From contig JADJAH010000038.1 of NCBI GenBank assembly GCA_016704345.1, positions 310,001-374,000 on the forward strand: a stretch of DNA of 64,000 nt. The letters run 5' to 3'. The stretch comes from Ignavibacteria bacterium. GTDB lineage: Bacteria; Bacteroidota; Ignavibacteria; Tepidaquicellales; Tepidaquicellaceae. This document shows positions 1 through 7,704 of this stretch, in pieces. The position numbers and the translations under genes are program-made. The notes beneath the pieces were generated by a model, which saw nothing but the letters and a program-made list of their open reading frames with translations, searched no databases and had not been told where the DNA came from. Within the stretch, counting starts at the first letter, position 1. Each line of letters starts with the position of its first letter.

Positions 1-1
1 G

Positions 2-859
2 CCGTTAATGATTGCGCCGACAGCTTTTCATGTACTGGCTCATCCGGAAGGAGAAGTTGCAGTCGCCAAAGCTGCCGGCTCGGAAGGCACTGTAATGATC
101 CTCAGTACTTTATCCAATTCGAATGTTGAAGAAGTTGTTAAGGCATCTCAGAAGCAAGTCTGGTTTCAGTTATACGTATTCAAAGACAGGGCTGTAACAG
201 AAGCATTGATAAGGAGAGTTGAAGCAGCAGGCTGCAAAGCTCTTGTCCTGACTGTTGATGCTCCATTGCTGGGCAGAAGGTTGCGCGATGTTCGAAACAA
301 ATTCAATTTACCTGACGGTGTTTCAGTCAAGAATCTTGAACCGTTTATGAAAGAGAACCTTCCCCGAAGAAATGATTCCGGGATAGCAGGATATTTCGCT
401 GATAATCTCGATCCCTCGCTTAGCTGGAAAGATCTTGATTGGCTCAGATCAAAAACGAACCTGCCGATAATAGTGAAAGGAATAATTTGCAAAGAAGATG
501 CAAAGCTGGCAACAGAGAATGGAGTTGACGGTATCGTAGTTTCGAATCACGGGGGAAGACAACTCGACTCCTGCAAAGCTACAATCGAAGTTCTTCCGGA
601 AATAGCAGAAGAAGTTAAGGGAAAAACAACGTTGCTCATTGACGGTGGAATTAGAAGAGGAACAGATATATTGAAAGCAGTAGCATTGGGAGCAGATGCG
701 GTATTGATTGGAAGGCCAGTAGTTTACGGACTGGCATACAATGGTGAAGAAGGAGTGAAGACAACATTGAACATTCTGAGAAGTGAACTTGATCTGGCAA
801 TGGCGCTGTGCGGTTGCAGTACAATCAGAGATGTTGACAGAAACATTATTGCACAGTGA
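2..859 (+). CDS. FMN-dependent alpha-hydroxy-acid oxidase/dehydrogenase (5' partial)
   Basis: This is the C-terminal 285 or so residues of a glycolate oxidase / L-lactate dehydrogenase family TIM-barrel flavoprotein, which oxidises a 2-hydroxy acid to a 2-oxo acid using FMN. The frame is open to the window edge and full-length family members are about 350-380 residues, so the first 70-90 residues lie upstream; the ATG at 8 is internal, within the family motif MIAPTA. Visible hallmarks are the catalytic His in SNHGGRQLDS (near base 548), the flavin-contacting Lys in IIVKGI, and the FMN-phosphate loop with DGGIRRGTD and ALGADAVLIGRP. Whether the substrate is lactate, glycolate or another acid cannot be told. 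A hairpin terminator follows directly. Confidence 0.9.
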   Translation, partial: PLMIAPTAFHVLAHPEGEVAVAKAAGSEGTVMILSTLSNSNVEEVVKASQKQVWFQLYVFKDRAVTEALIRRVEAAGCKALVLTVDAPLLGRRLRDVRNKFNLPDGVSVKNLEPFMKENLPRRNDSGIAGYFADNLDPSLSWKDLDWLRSKTNLPIIVKGIICKEDAKLATENGVDGIVVSNHGGRQLDSCKATIEVLPEIAEEVKGKTTLLIDGGIRRGTDILKAVALGADAVLIGRPVVYGLAYNGEEGVKTTLNILRSELDLAMALCGCSTIRDVDRNIIAQ

Positions 860-863
860 AACA

Positions 864-897
864 AACACTCTGCTGAAAAAATTTTCAACAGAGTGTT
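864..897. terminator. Hairpin terminator between convergent genes
   Basis: A 15-16 bp stem with a single mismatch and a 2-base loop joins an arm starting ACACTCTG to one ending CAGAGTGT. It sits between the stop of the plus-strand hydroxyacid oxidase (859) and the 3' end of the minus-strand gene at 922. Its A-rich and T-rich inner arms would let it serve both strands, but there is no long T-tract immediately after it. Confidence 0.65.
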
Positions 898-921
898 ACG
901 AGGGTTGTTTCTGTTTTTTGT

Positions 922-1284
922 TTAATCGGTATAAACAACTTTGTATCTGAAGAGAGTGTTGGCATAGTCGGGATAAGTCCAAAGATTCAATGAGTAAAGT
1001 TTCCAAAACACATTTGTTCTGAGATGTTCATTGCTGCTGTCAAGTCCTTTGAAAATAATTTTGCCATCAGGTTGAACAGTTGCTTCGATCAATACTTCTC
1101 CTCCAAGATCATCAGAATCATATTTAAGAAATCTCGATTGTAATACATCCCTAATTTCGTCTCCAAGCTGATCTTTCAACTCTGTTTCGTTTCCGGCTGC
1201 AAGCCTTGTTGGGTCTGCGTTTGCAGACATTGCAAAGAAAAACAGAAAAAGCGGTACGGCGTAAAATATCTTTAGGGTTCTCAT
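922..1284 (-). CDS. Small secreted protein, possible TonB C-terminal-like fold
   Basis: A 120-residue protein with an N-terminal signal peptide (hydrophobic stretch at residues 7-22, likely cleaved after the ANA at about residue 23). The mature part contains a pattern like the TonB C-terminal / energy-transducer fold: a strand VLIEATVQPDGKI, then a helix with FWKLYSLNLW, then a closing strand FRYKVVY. Assignment to that family is a guess from this pattern. A strong Shine-Dalgarno (AAGGAGG) lies about 7 bases before the ATG, which fixes the start and is rarer in this window than in typical Proteobacteria or Firmicutes. It is divergent from the histone-like gene across a 400-bp AT-rich gap. Confidence 0.6.
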   Translation of the reverse strand: MRTLKIFYAVPLFLFFFAMSANADPTRLAAGNETELKDQLGDEIRDVLQSRFLKYDSDDLGGEVLIEATVQPDGKIIFKGLDSSNEHLRTNVFWKLYSLNLWTYPDYANTLFRYKVVYTD

Positions 1285-1397
1285 TTTGAAATCCTCCTTA
1301 GTTTATTTCTTTGATACAGTATTCGTAATACTCAGTACTAAAGTTTCATTAAACTTGCTCAAGCATAAATTTATTTTTTAACAATACATTAATGAAA

Positions 1398-1435
1398 AAT
1401 ATTTTACACACTGTTTGTTATCTGTGTAAAATATT
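1398..1435. promoter_or_regulatory. Perfect 13-bp inverted repeat in a divergent intergenic region
   Basis: AATATTTTACACA at 1398-1410 is matched exactly by its reverse complement at 1423-1435, with a 12-base spacer. It lies in the roughly 400-bp AT-rich gap (1285-1691) between a minus-strand secreted protein and a plus-strand histone-like gene, so it cannot be the 3' terminator of either. It could be an operator or a stem-loop of an unannotated transcript. Nothing else was recognised in this gap. Confidence 0.4.
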
Positions 1436-1691
1436 ATTTCTATATGTATGCGTTGAAATGTTTTTCTGATTTTTTTTCTTCAAATATTTCAATGTGGCTT
1501 TTAATTAATCATTAATTTTTTTAAAATTGCACAGTTAAAAAAATTCAAGAACAAAATTTCATCATAGACACAACATCTGAGATGAAAAAATTAAAGAAGA
1601 ATAAGAGTGTTCCAGATCCAAAACTAAAATGCGGAATGAAAATTCTGTGTTTTAACTTTTTCTAAACTAAACCAATATGGAGGGTTCAGTT

Positions 1692-1901
1692 ATGGCAACA
1701 GCAGTAAAAAAAGCGGCCGTTAAAAAAGTCGCAAAGAAAGCAGCAGTAAAGAAAGCTGTAAAGAAAGCTGTTACAAAGAAAGCTGTAAAGAAAGCTGTTG
1801 TAAAGAAAGCTGTAAAGAAAGCAGCAGTTAAGAAAGCCGTAAAGAAAGCAGTCGTAAAGAAAGCAATTGTAAAGGCTGCCGTAAAGAAAGCAATGAAATA
1901 A
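1692..1901 (+). CDS. Lysine/alanine-repeat histone H1-like DNA-binding protein
   Basis: A 69-residue, extremely basic protein made almost wholly of KKA, KKAV and KKAVKKA repeats, like the H1-type tails of Hc1/AlgP-like bacterial nucleoid proteins. It has no acidic residue, no aromatic residue and no globular domain, so it should be disordered and bind DNA or RNA by charge. An ATG at 1677 is in frame, but GGAGGG at 1679-1684 is a good ribosome-binding site for the ATG at 1692, which gives the start MATAVKK. At DNA level it is a degenerate tandem repeat of a roughly 12-15 base unit (AAAGAAAGC type), prone to copy-number change. A strong terminator follows, so it is monocistronic. Confidence 0.75.
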   Translation: MATAVKKAAVKKVAKKAAVKKAVKKAVTKKAVKKAVVKKAVKKAAVKKAVKKAVVKKAIVKAAVKKAMK

Positions 1902-1935
1902 CAGCTTCTCGAAACAAGATCCAATTCTATACAAG

Positions 1936-1966
1936 AAATGCCGGCTCTTTCAGCCGGCATTTTTTA
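1936..1966 (+). terminator. Rho-independent terminator of the histone-like gene
   Basis: An 11-bp perfect stem (AAATGCCGGCT with its complement), 5-base loop CTTTC, followed by a T-rich run. It lies 35 bases after the stop codon. Confidence 0.85.
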
Positions 1967-2053
1967 TTTATGTAAACGGATTTAATTTTTGTGCATTGTG
2001 ATTAACTGAAGTGAAAGAAGAATGGAACCTCTAATAAACCCATTTATCATAAA

Positions 2054-2980
2054 TCATTTCGTTTCGTTCAAGGCTTTAGTAAGATTGCGTTTCCACCCGG
2101 AGTATTTTGTTCGCATCAAAGGTGTTCCGGAAAATGTCTCTTTAAAATCATCTTCTGTAAATGAGAGAAGTTCATCGTAGCTTTTTCCAAAGATCATATT
2201 GTTCGGTATGAAATTCTCATCGTCAGTGAAAGTGCCGGGTCGATTAAATGGACAAACATCCTGGCATATGTCACATCCGAAGATCCATCCGTGAAGATCG
2301 ATGCCTGTTATTTCCTGTGAACGGTTTTCAATTGTCTGAAATGATATGCAAAGACCGGCATCAAGTTTATACTCTTCGAACAATGCACTTGTTGGACAAG
2401 CATTAATGCAAAGAGTACAGTCTTTGCACAAATCTTCCACCGGGTGGTCCGGTTCAATAGATAAATTTGTAAGAATTGTTGCTATAAAAAAGAAGCTTCC
2501 GTTCTTGTTGTCAATTATGTTAGTATTCTTTCCCATCCATCCCAATCCCGATCTTGCAGCCCAGGCTTTGTCCATAACCGGGCCGTCGTCAACATAGGCC
2601 TTGGACCTTGCACCTTCTTGAAGTGACTCAATCACATCACAGACTTGCTTCAGTTTACTCTTGATTACATTATGATAATCTCTTCTTCCCCATGCATAGC
2701 GCGAGATCTTTGGAATATTTCTATTCTCGGAATGTTCATAAGGTGTATCATAAAGATATGCAAGAGAAATTACTGATTGAACATCTTCTAAAATTAGAGA
2801 AGTGTCAATTCTCTTTTGCGGGTTCCTCTCCATCCATTGCATCGAAGCATGATGTCCGGATAAAAGCCATGCTTCAAGTTGTTTGCCTTCTGCTGACAAT
2901 AGTTCTGACTTAGAAAATCGGGCATTTGAAAAACCTGCATCGACGCACTTCTGTTTTATTGCTTCTTTGAGATCACTCAT
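2054..2980 (-). CDS. queG: Epoxyqueuosine reductase QueG
   Basis: QueG catalyses the last step of queuosine tRNA modification, the cobalamin-dependent reduction of epoxyqueuosine. Family features are present: the region CIS-FQTIENR typical of QueG, and two ferredoxin-type cysteine clusters, CKDCTLCINACP and CDICQDVCPFN, which bind two 4Fe-4S clusters. The frame extends to 3025, but ATG 2980 has GGAG nine bases upstream, gives MSDLKEAIKQ and overlaps the Rieske stop by 8 bases; this 308-residue form is near the usual length. Translation is probably coupled to the upstream Rieske gene. Cytoplasmic enzyme; no other queuosine gene is in the window. Confidence 0.92.
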   Translation of the reverse strand: MSDLKEAIKQKCVDAGFSNARFSKSELLSAEGKQLEAWLLSGHHASMQWMERNPQKRIDTSLILEDVQSVISLAYLYDTPYEHSENRNIPKISRYAWGRRDYHNVIKSKLKQVCDVIESLQEGARSKAYVDDGPVMDKAWAARSGLGWMGKNTNIIDNKNGSFFFIATILTNLSIEPDHPVEDLCKDCTLCINACPTSALFEEYKLDAGLCISFQTIENRSQEITGIDLHGWIFGCDICQDVCPFNRPGTFTDDENFIPNNMIFGKSYDELLSFTEDDFKETFSGTPLMRTKYSGWKRNLTKALNETK

Positions 2981-3329
2981 ACGCATCTGCTCCAAAATCA
3001 AATCGGCGTTCTTCCGGAACTGCAACGTGCACGGCGCCGCCTTCTATCTTAACTTCGTAAGTTCTCAAACGACATCCGAATCCTGTCGGCTGAAGTCCTG
3101 TCTCTAAATTAAATGTGAATCCGTGAACAGGGCATGAAACATTTTTTTCCTCAACGTAACCGTTATAAATTTCCGGAACGTGATTATGCGGGCAAATATT
3201 GTCAACTGCAAAAACTTTGTCGCCGATCTTAAAGACTGCTACTTCGTTTTCATCGTCAATGTCAAAACACATTCCCTTATTTGGAGAAAGGTCTTTGAGC
3301 AAACAAACTTTTTTGAATATTTTGTCCAA
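2973..3329 (-). CDS. Rieske-type 2Fe-2S ferredoxin (NirD-like)
   Basis: A 118-residue single-domain Rieske protein. The two ligand loops are CPHNH (Cys and His) and CPVHGF (Cys and His), binding a 2Fe-2S cluster; the first loop has His-Asn-His where many relatives have His-x-Gly. Such small soluble Rieske proteins resemble nitrite reductase small subunits and dioxygenase ferredoxins, and carry electrons in the cytoplasm. The apparent start is TTG at 3329 and no clear ribosome-binding site is seen; the next Met (in GMCFDID) is too far into the domain. It is followed with an 8-base overlap by queG, hinting that it might supply electrons to QueG, which is inference only. Confidence 0.85.
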   Translation of the reverse strand: MDKIFKKVCLLKDLSPNKGMCFDIDDENEVAVFKIGDKVFAVDNICPHNHVPEIYNGYVEEKNVSCPVHGFTFNLETGLQPTGFGCRLRTYEVKIEGGAVHVAVPEERRFDFGADAYE

Positions 3330-3342
3330 GGCTTAAGATAAA

Positions 3343-3382
3343 ATAAAAAAAACTTCCTGACGAATTAACGACAGGAAGTTTC
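3343..3382 (-). terminator. Rho-independent terminator downstream of pnp-STAS
   Basis: On the minus strand AACTTCCTGTCG and CGTCAGGAAGTT form a stem with a short AT-rich loop, followed by a run of eight or so T. It separates the peroxiredoxin-ribF-rpsO-pnp-STAS transcript from the Rieske-queG pair. Confidence 0.8.
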
Positions 3383-3405
3383 AGAAATTTCCTTTATTTT
3401 GAAAG

Positions 3406-3711
3406 TCACTTCATATCAAACAGTCTGTCAAGTCGTGCGATCTCCATCAGATTTCTGACTGCAGGATTGACGTTCTTAATAATAAGCTTCTTACCCTTTT
3501 CACGTTCGATTCTTTCAGAAAGCAAAAGAACAGAAAGCCCCGAGCTGTCGCACTTCATTACATCTCTTAGATCTATTACAAACTGATTCTCAACTTCCTT
3601 CTGAAGAAAAACCAGTTCGGTCTTAAGCTCTGCAGCAATGCTGTGATCAAGTGATTTTGATTCGAGCCGGAAAATAGTTTTGTCTTTTTGCTTATCTATT
3701 TCAAATTTCAT
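3406..3711 (-). CDS. STAS-domain anti-sigma-factor antagonist
   Basis: A 101-residue stand-alone STAS domain of the SpoIIAA/RsbV type. In partner-switching systems such a protein, when unphosphorylated, binds an RsbW-like kinase and frees its target. The phosphoacceptor motif DSSGLSVL is present (serine in KCDSSG). The frame stays open to 3789 inside pnp, but ATG 3711 lies one base after the pnp stop (TGACATG) and gives a normal N-terminus MKFEIDKQ. It ends the ribF-rpsO-pnp transcript. An RsbW-like kinase gene lies at 30737-31153 and could be its partner; that link is inference. Confidence 0.85.
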   Translation of the reverse strand: MKFEIDKQKDKTIFRLESKSLDHSIAAELKTELVFLQKEVENQFVIDLRDVMKCDSSGLSVLLLSERIEREKGKKLIIKNVNPAVRNLMEIARLDRLFDMK

Positions 3712-3712
3712 G

Positions 3713-5818
3713 TCAGTGACTTTTTTCTTGTGGTTTATCTTTTGGAAGAAGAACTTTTCTGCTAAGTCGGAGTTTGCCTGTATCTTCAATGCCTATCAGT
3801 TTTACCTGAACCTTATCACCCGGTTTCAAAACTTCTTCAACCTTATTCAATCTTCTGTGCTCAATCTCCGAAATGTGAAGTAATCCTTCCTTGCCTGGAA
3901 TGATTTCAACAAAGGCTCCGAAATCTTTTATGCCCTTTACTATTCCGTCATATATCTTGCCGACTTCCGGAACTTCAGTAAGTGATTCAATCATTTTCGT
4001 TGCAATGTCCGCCTGAGCTTTATCAATTGCCGCAATAGTTACTTTTCCATCTTCAGCAATGTCAATCTCAGCACCGCTTTCTGCAACAATATGTCTGATC
4101 ATCTTTCCACCCGGTCCGATTACTGCACCTATCATATCGGTCGGTATCATGATTGAATATAAGTGTGGAGCAAATTGTGAAATCGATTCTCTTGCTTCCG
4201 TGATCGTCTTACTCATCTCGCTGAGAATATGAAGTCTTCCTTCTTTTGCCTGCTCAAGTGCCTTTTCCATGATGTCGAAAGAAATTCCGCGTATCTTGAT
4301 ATCCATCTGAATGGCAGTGATGCCGCTTTCAGTTCCGGCAACTTTAAAATCCATGTCGCCGAAATGATCTTCGTCACCAAGTATATCGGAAAGAATTGCA
4401 ACTCTGTCTCCTTCTTTGATGAGTCCCATTGCAATACCGGCAATTGGTTTCCTTAGTTTCACGCCTGCATCCATAAGCGCCATTGAACCTGCACAAACAG
4501 TTGCCATTGATGATGAACCGTTTGATTCAAGAATATCAGAAACAATTCTAATTGTATAAGGAAAATCATCTTCAGACGGCATGAGATTTTTCAGTGATCT
4601 TTCTGCAAGATTTCCATGACCGATCTCTCTTCTTCCGGGTCCCGGTCTTCCTCCAACTTCGCCTGTGCTGAATGGCGGGAAGTTGTAATGAAGAATGAAT
4701 CTCTTTGAACTCTCGTCTTTTAACCCTTCTATGATCTGTTCATCTCTCTTTGTACCAAGTGTTACCGTAGTTAAACTTTGTGTTTGACCTCTTGTAAACA
4801 ATGCCGAGCCGTGCGTTCTTGGCAAGACAGAAACTTCACTCGAGATTGCCCTGACATCTTTCATACCTCTTCCGTCGAGCCTCTTGCTTTCGCTGAGTAT
4901 CATGTCTCTCATCACGTCGTATTGTATGTCGTGAATTATCTGACCAAGTTTCTTTTCATGATCGGGATATTTTTCCGACAAGGAAGTTACAACCTTGTCA
5001 TAAATCTCATTGTTCTTCAGCTTCCTGTCTTCTTTGCTCATCACAGTTCCAAAGACAATTTTTATATCCTCCAGGCAAACTGATTTCACGTCGCTTATTA
5101 TCTGCGAATCATCTTCGGCGATTGTGAGAGCTCTCTTAGGCTTGCCGACTTCCTTCGCAAATTCTTTCTGAAAGTTACAGAGTTCGATTACATTAGTGTG
5201 AGCAAATCTGATTGCTTCAATGAATTCCGCTTCTGAGATTTCATTTGCTTCGCCTTCTACCATCATAATAGAGTCAGTTGTTCCGGCAACGCTGATATCA
5301 AAATCTCCTTTCTCAACTTCTTCGTGTGTAGGATTGACAATCAGTTTTCCTTCAACTCTTGTTACTCTTACTTCCGAGATAGGTTCATCGAAAGGAATGT
5401 CAGAGATCAGCAATGCGGCGGATGCTCCAATTGCAGCGAGAACATCTGCATCGTTCTCTCCGTCAGAAGAATATACGGAACACATTATTTGTGTCTCGGT
5501 AAAGAATCCTTCCGGAAACATGGGACGTATTGGTCTGTCGATAAGTCTTGATGAAAGGATTTCCTTTTCAGTAGGTCTGCCTTCTCTCTTAAAAAATCCT
5601 CCGGGAATCTTTCCGACTGAAGCGGTTTTTTCTCTATAGTCAACCGTAAGCGGAAACCAATCCTGTCCGGGATTAGGCTGATCAGCGGCTGTTGCCGTAC
5701 ATAGAACCAAAGTGTCGTTAAGCGAGATGAGAACTGCTCCGCCCGCCTGCCTGGCTAGCCTTCCTGTCTCAATTGTAATCTTCTTGCCACCGATTTCGAT
5801 GCTTTTTGTTACTGCCAT
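3713..5818 (-). CDS. pnp: Polyribonucleotide nucleotidyltransferase (PNPase)
   Basis: A 3'-5' phosphorolytic exoribonuclease of 701 residues, the expected length. It has two RNase PH domains (about residues 10-150 and 320-540) around an all-alpha linker, a KH domain with the GPGG loop near residue 560, and a C-terminal S1 domain with GIVKGIKDFGAFVEI. Phosphate/catalytic-site segments such as GGRPGPGRREIGHG, SNGSSSMA and DILGDEDHFGDMDFKVAG are intact. It follows rpsO by 15 bases, the classic rpsO-pnp order, and ends one base before the STAS gene. Intact over 2.1 kb, in contrast to the frameshifted genes elsewhere in the window. Confidence 0.98.
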   Translation of the reverse strand: MAVTKSIEIGGKKITIETGRLARQAGGAVLISLNDTLVLCTATAADQPNPGQDWFPLTVDYREKTASVGKIPGGFFKREGRPTEKEILSSRLIDRPIRPMFPEGFFTETQIMCSVYSSDGENDADVLAAIGASAALLISDIPFDEPISEVRVTRVEGKLIVNPTHEEVEKGDFDISVAGTTDSIMMVEGEANEISEAEFIEAIRFAHTNVIELCNFQKEFAKEVGKPKRALTIAEDDSQIISDVKSVCLEDIKIVFGTVMSKEDRKLKNNEIYDKVVTSLSEKYPDHEKKLGQIIHDIQYDVMRDMILSESKRLDGRGMKDVRAISSEVSVLPRTHGSALFTRGQTQSLTTVTLGTKRDEQIIEGLKDESSKRFILHYNFPPFSTGEVGGRPGPGRREIGHGNLAERSLKNLMPSEDDFPYTIRIVSDILESNGSSSMATVCAGSMALMDAGVKLRKPIAGIAMGLIKEGDRVAILSDILGDEDHFGDMDFKVAGTESGITAIQMDIKIRGISFDIMEKALEQAKEGRLHILSEMSKTITEARESISQFAPHLYSIMIPTDMIGAVIGPGGKMIRHIVAESGAEIDIAEDGKVTIAAIDKAQADIATKMIESLTEVPEVGKIYDGIVKGIKDFGAFVEIIPGKEGLLHISEIEHRRLNKVEEVLKPGDKVQVKLIGIEDTGKLRLSRKVLLPKDKPQEKSH

Positions 5819-5833
5819 TTATGCTGTTGTTAA

Positions 5834-6106
5834 TTATTTACGTATGTCAAGTTCTTTTATGATGGCTCTGTACCTTTGGACATCCTTGTTTTCAAGGTAT
5901 CTCAGAAGTTTTCTTCTCTTGCCGACCATCTTAAGCAATCCTCTTCGTGAGTGATTATCTTTCTTGTGTGAGTTAAAATGCAGCGCCGAAAGATCGTTGA
6001 TTCTTTTTGTCAGTATAGCGACTTGCACTTCCGGTTTGCCGGAGTCTTTTTCGTTTACTCCGAACTTCTTGACTATGTCAAGCTTTTCTTCTTTTGAAAT
6101 TGGCAT
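5834..6106 (-). CDS. rpsO: 30S ribosomal protein S15
   Basis: A 90-residue S15, the usual size, which binds 16S rRNA in the platform of the small subunit. Recognisable segments are TGKPEVQVA-like SGKPEVQVAIL, LTKRINDLS, SHKKDNHSRRGLL and KRRKLLRYL. It starts 3 bases after the ribF stop and is followed by pnp. In other bacteria S15 represses its own translation through its leader; I could not identify such a structure here. Confidence 0.98.
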   Translation of the reverse strand: MPISKEEKLDIVKKFGVNEKDSGKPEVQVAILTKRINDLSALHFNSHKKDNHSRRGLLKMVGKRRKLLRYLENKDVQRYRAIIKELDIRK

Positions 6107-6108
6107 TT

Positions 6109-7074
6109 CTAGTTTTTTGCTTTGGTGATTTTGTTATTAAAAATTGTTTCAAGTATTGCGCGTGAATTATTCTTGTCAATTTGCATCTGATGCTTCAAAA
6201 CTTCTAACGAAGAGAACTTCTCTTCAGCGCGAAGATATTCAACAAATGATACATGAATCGTCGTGCCATAAATATCTTCATCAAAATCAAAAATGTTGAC
6301 TTCCAGTTTGAGCGAAATATCATCTGTTACTGTCGGGTTTGTGCCAATATTCATCACTCCTCCAAACTCCTTATCATCAAATCTAACAACTACCGCATAA
6401 ACTCCTTTTGCCGGAATTAATTTGAATTGAGAATCCGGCTCAATGTTTGCAGTTGGTACTCCCAACTCTCTTCCGAGTTTACTTCCCTCAACTACTTTAC
6501 CCGAAAGGCTGTAATTTCTTCCGAGGTATCTTCCTGCTAAACTTACATTACCGCTTTCAAGTAGTCTTCTAATTGCCGAACTGCTGACATGATCTCCATT
6601 CTCCTTAAACTCATCAACCCGGTCAACTGAAAATCCATATTTCCCGGAAAGAACTTCCATCATTTCAAAATTTCCTTCCCTGTTTCTCCCAAACATATGG
6701 TCATATCCTAAAATCAAGTCACTCATACCAACTCTTTCCAAGAGAAAATCCTCATAAAATTCATCCGCGGCAGTTTGTGCAAATTCTTTTGTGAATTCAA
6801 TTACAAGAACTGAATCAATATTCAATGAACTTAGTATAGAAAGTTTCTCATCAATTGTTGTCAGAATACGAATATCGGGAGATTTACTTTTTAGAACTAC
6901 CTGAGGGTGAGGTTCGAAAGTAACAACCAAATTTCTTAGTCCTTTTGTATCTGCAACATCTTTCAAATTTCTAAGGATCTTTCTGTGTCCAAGATGAACA
7001 CCATCAAACGTACCTACCGTAATCGCAGTTCTCTTCTCATATTCAACATCTTCAATGTTCCTGTAAACATGCAT
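6109..7074 (-). CDS. ribF: Bifunctional riboflavin kinase / FAD synthetase
   Basis: A 321-residue enzyme converting riboflavin to FMN and FMN to FAD. The N-terminal nucleotidyltransferase half has TVGTFDGVHLGHRKIL and a DLILGYDHMFGRNREG stretch; the C-terminal flavokinase half has SGKVVEGSKLGRELGVPTAN (PTAN is the kinase signature). The start ATG at 7074 shares one base with the peroxiredoxin stop (TAATG), a sign of translational coupling. In many bacteria ribF lies next to truB-rpsO-pnp; here truB is 39 kb away with the nusA operon. Confidence 0.96.
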   Translation of the reverse strand: MHVYRNIEDVEYEKRTAITVGTFDGVHLGHRKILRNLKDVADTKGLRNLVVTFEPHPQVVLKSKSPDIRILTTIDEKLSILSSLNIDSVLVIEFTKEFAQTAADEFYEDFLLERVGMSDLILGYDHMFGRNREGNFEMMEVLSGKYGFSVDRVDEFKENGDHVSSSAIRRLLESGNVSLAGRYLGRNYSLSGKVVEGSKLGRELGVPTANIEPDSQFKLIPAKGVYAVVVRFDDKEFGGVMNIGTNPTVTDDISLKLEVNIFDFDEDIYGTTIHVSFVEYLRAEEKFSSLEVLKHQMQIDKNNSRAILETIFNNKITKAKN

Positions 7075-7562
7075 TATCCCAGATTCTTCACGGCTTCCTT
7101 GAGCTTGTCGAAGTTAACCTGTACGCCGGGATTTTCTGTGATCTCTTTGTACTTAATAATACCGTCTTTTCCTACAAGAAACACTGCTCTCTTGGAAGTA
7201 TTCTTCTGTCCATGTGCAAAAACTTCCTGTACTACATCATATTTCTCAATCACTTCCTTGTTGAAATCGCTCAGCAGCGGGAAATTGATATTGCTTGATT
7301 TTGCAAACGCTTTCTGAACAAAGGTTCCGTCGACACTGATTCCAACAACTTTGGCTCCTAAAGTCTCATATTCATTAAGGCTCTCAGAAATGGTGCACAT
7401 TTCTTCTGTGCAAGTTCCGGTAAAAGCCATCGGGAAAAATAAAAGGACTGTATTGTTGTCATTTGTCAATGAACTCAATGTGTAATCAACGGGCTGTTCA
7501 GAATGACTGAAAGAAAGAAGTGTAAAATCCGGGGCTTTGTCCCCTATGTTAATGCTTGACAT
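7074..7562 (-). CDS. Peroxiredoxin (AhpE/BCP-like)
   Basis: A 162-residue thioredoxin-fold peroxidase that reduces peroxides. The peroxidatic Cys is C51 in FFPMAFTGTC, followed by C56 in TEEMC; no obvious C-terminal resolving Cys is present, so it is likely a one-Cys or atypical enzyme of the AhpE group, recycled by a low-molecular-weight thiol or thioredoxin. It is first in the minus-strand run peroxiredoxin-ribF-rpsO-pnp-STAS and overlaps ribF by one base. FAD supply and peroxide reduction may be co-expressed only by chance of operon order. Confidence 0.9.
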   Translation of the reverse strand: MSSINIGDKAPDFTLLSFSHSEQPVDYTLSSLTNDNNTVLLFFPMAFTGTCTEEMCTISESLNEYETLGAKVVGISVDGTFVQKAFAKSSNINFPLLSDFNKEVIEKYDVVQEVFAHGQKNTSKRAVFLVGKDGIIKYKEITENPGVQVNFDKLKEAVKNLG

Positions 7563-7704
7563 GTGTGATTAGTTTTATTCGTGTTTAATAAGCAAAAAAT
7601 ATACTTATTTAGGTCTACATTAACAATCCGTTATTGCTTGCCGCCAATTCTCAAGAAGCCGGATACTTTGACTTCCCTCCTTCTAAGCGGCATCGGTTTA
7701 ATTA

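Noticed and set aside
1667..1960. Minus-strand ORFs of 97 and 82 codons
   Set aside because: They are antisense shadows of the Lys/Ala repeat gene (AAG codons read as CTT/TTC), and have no ribosome-binding site, whereas the plus-strand gene has both a binding site and a terminator.
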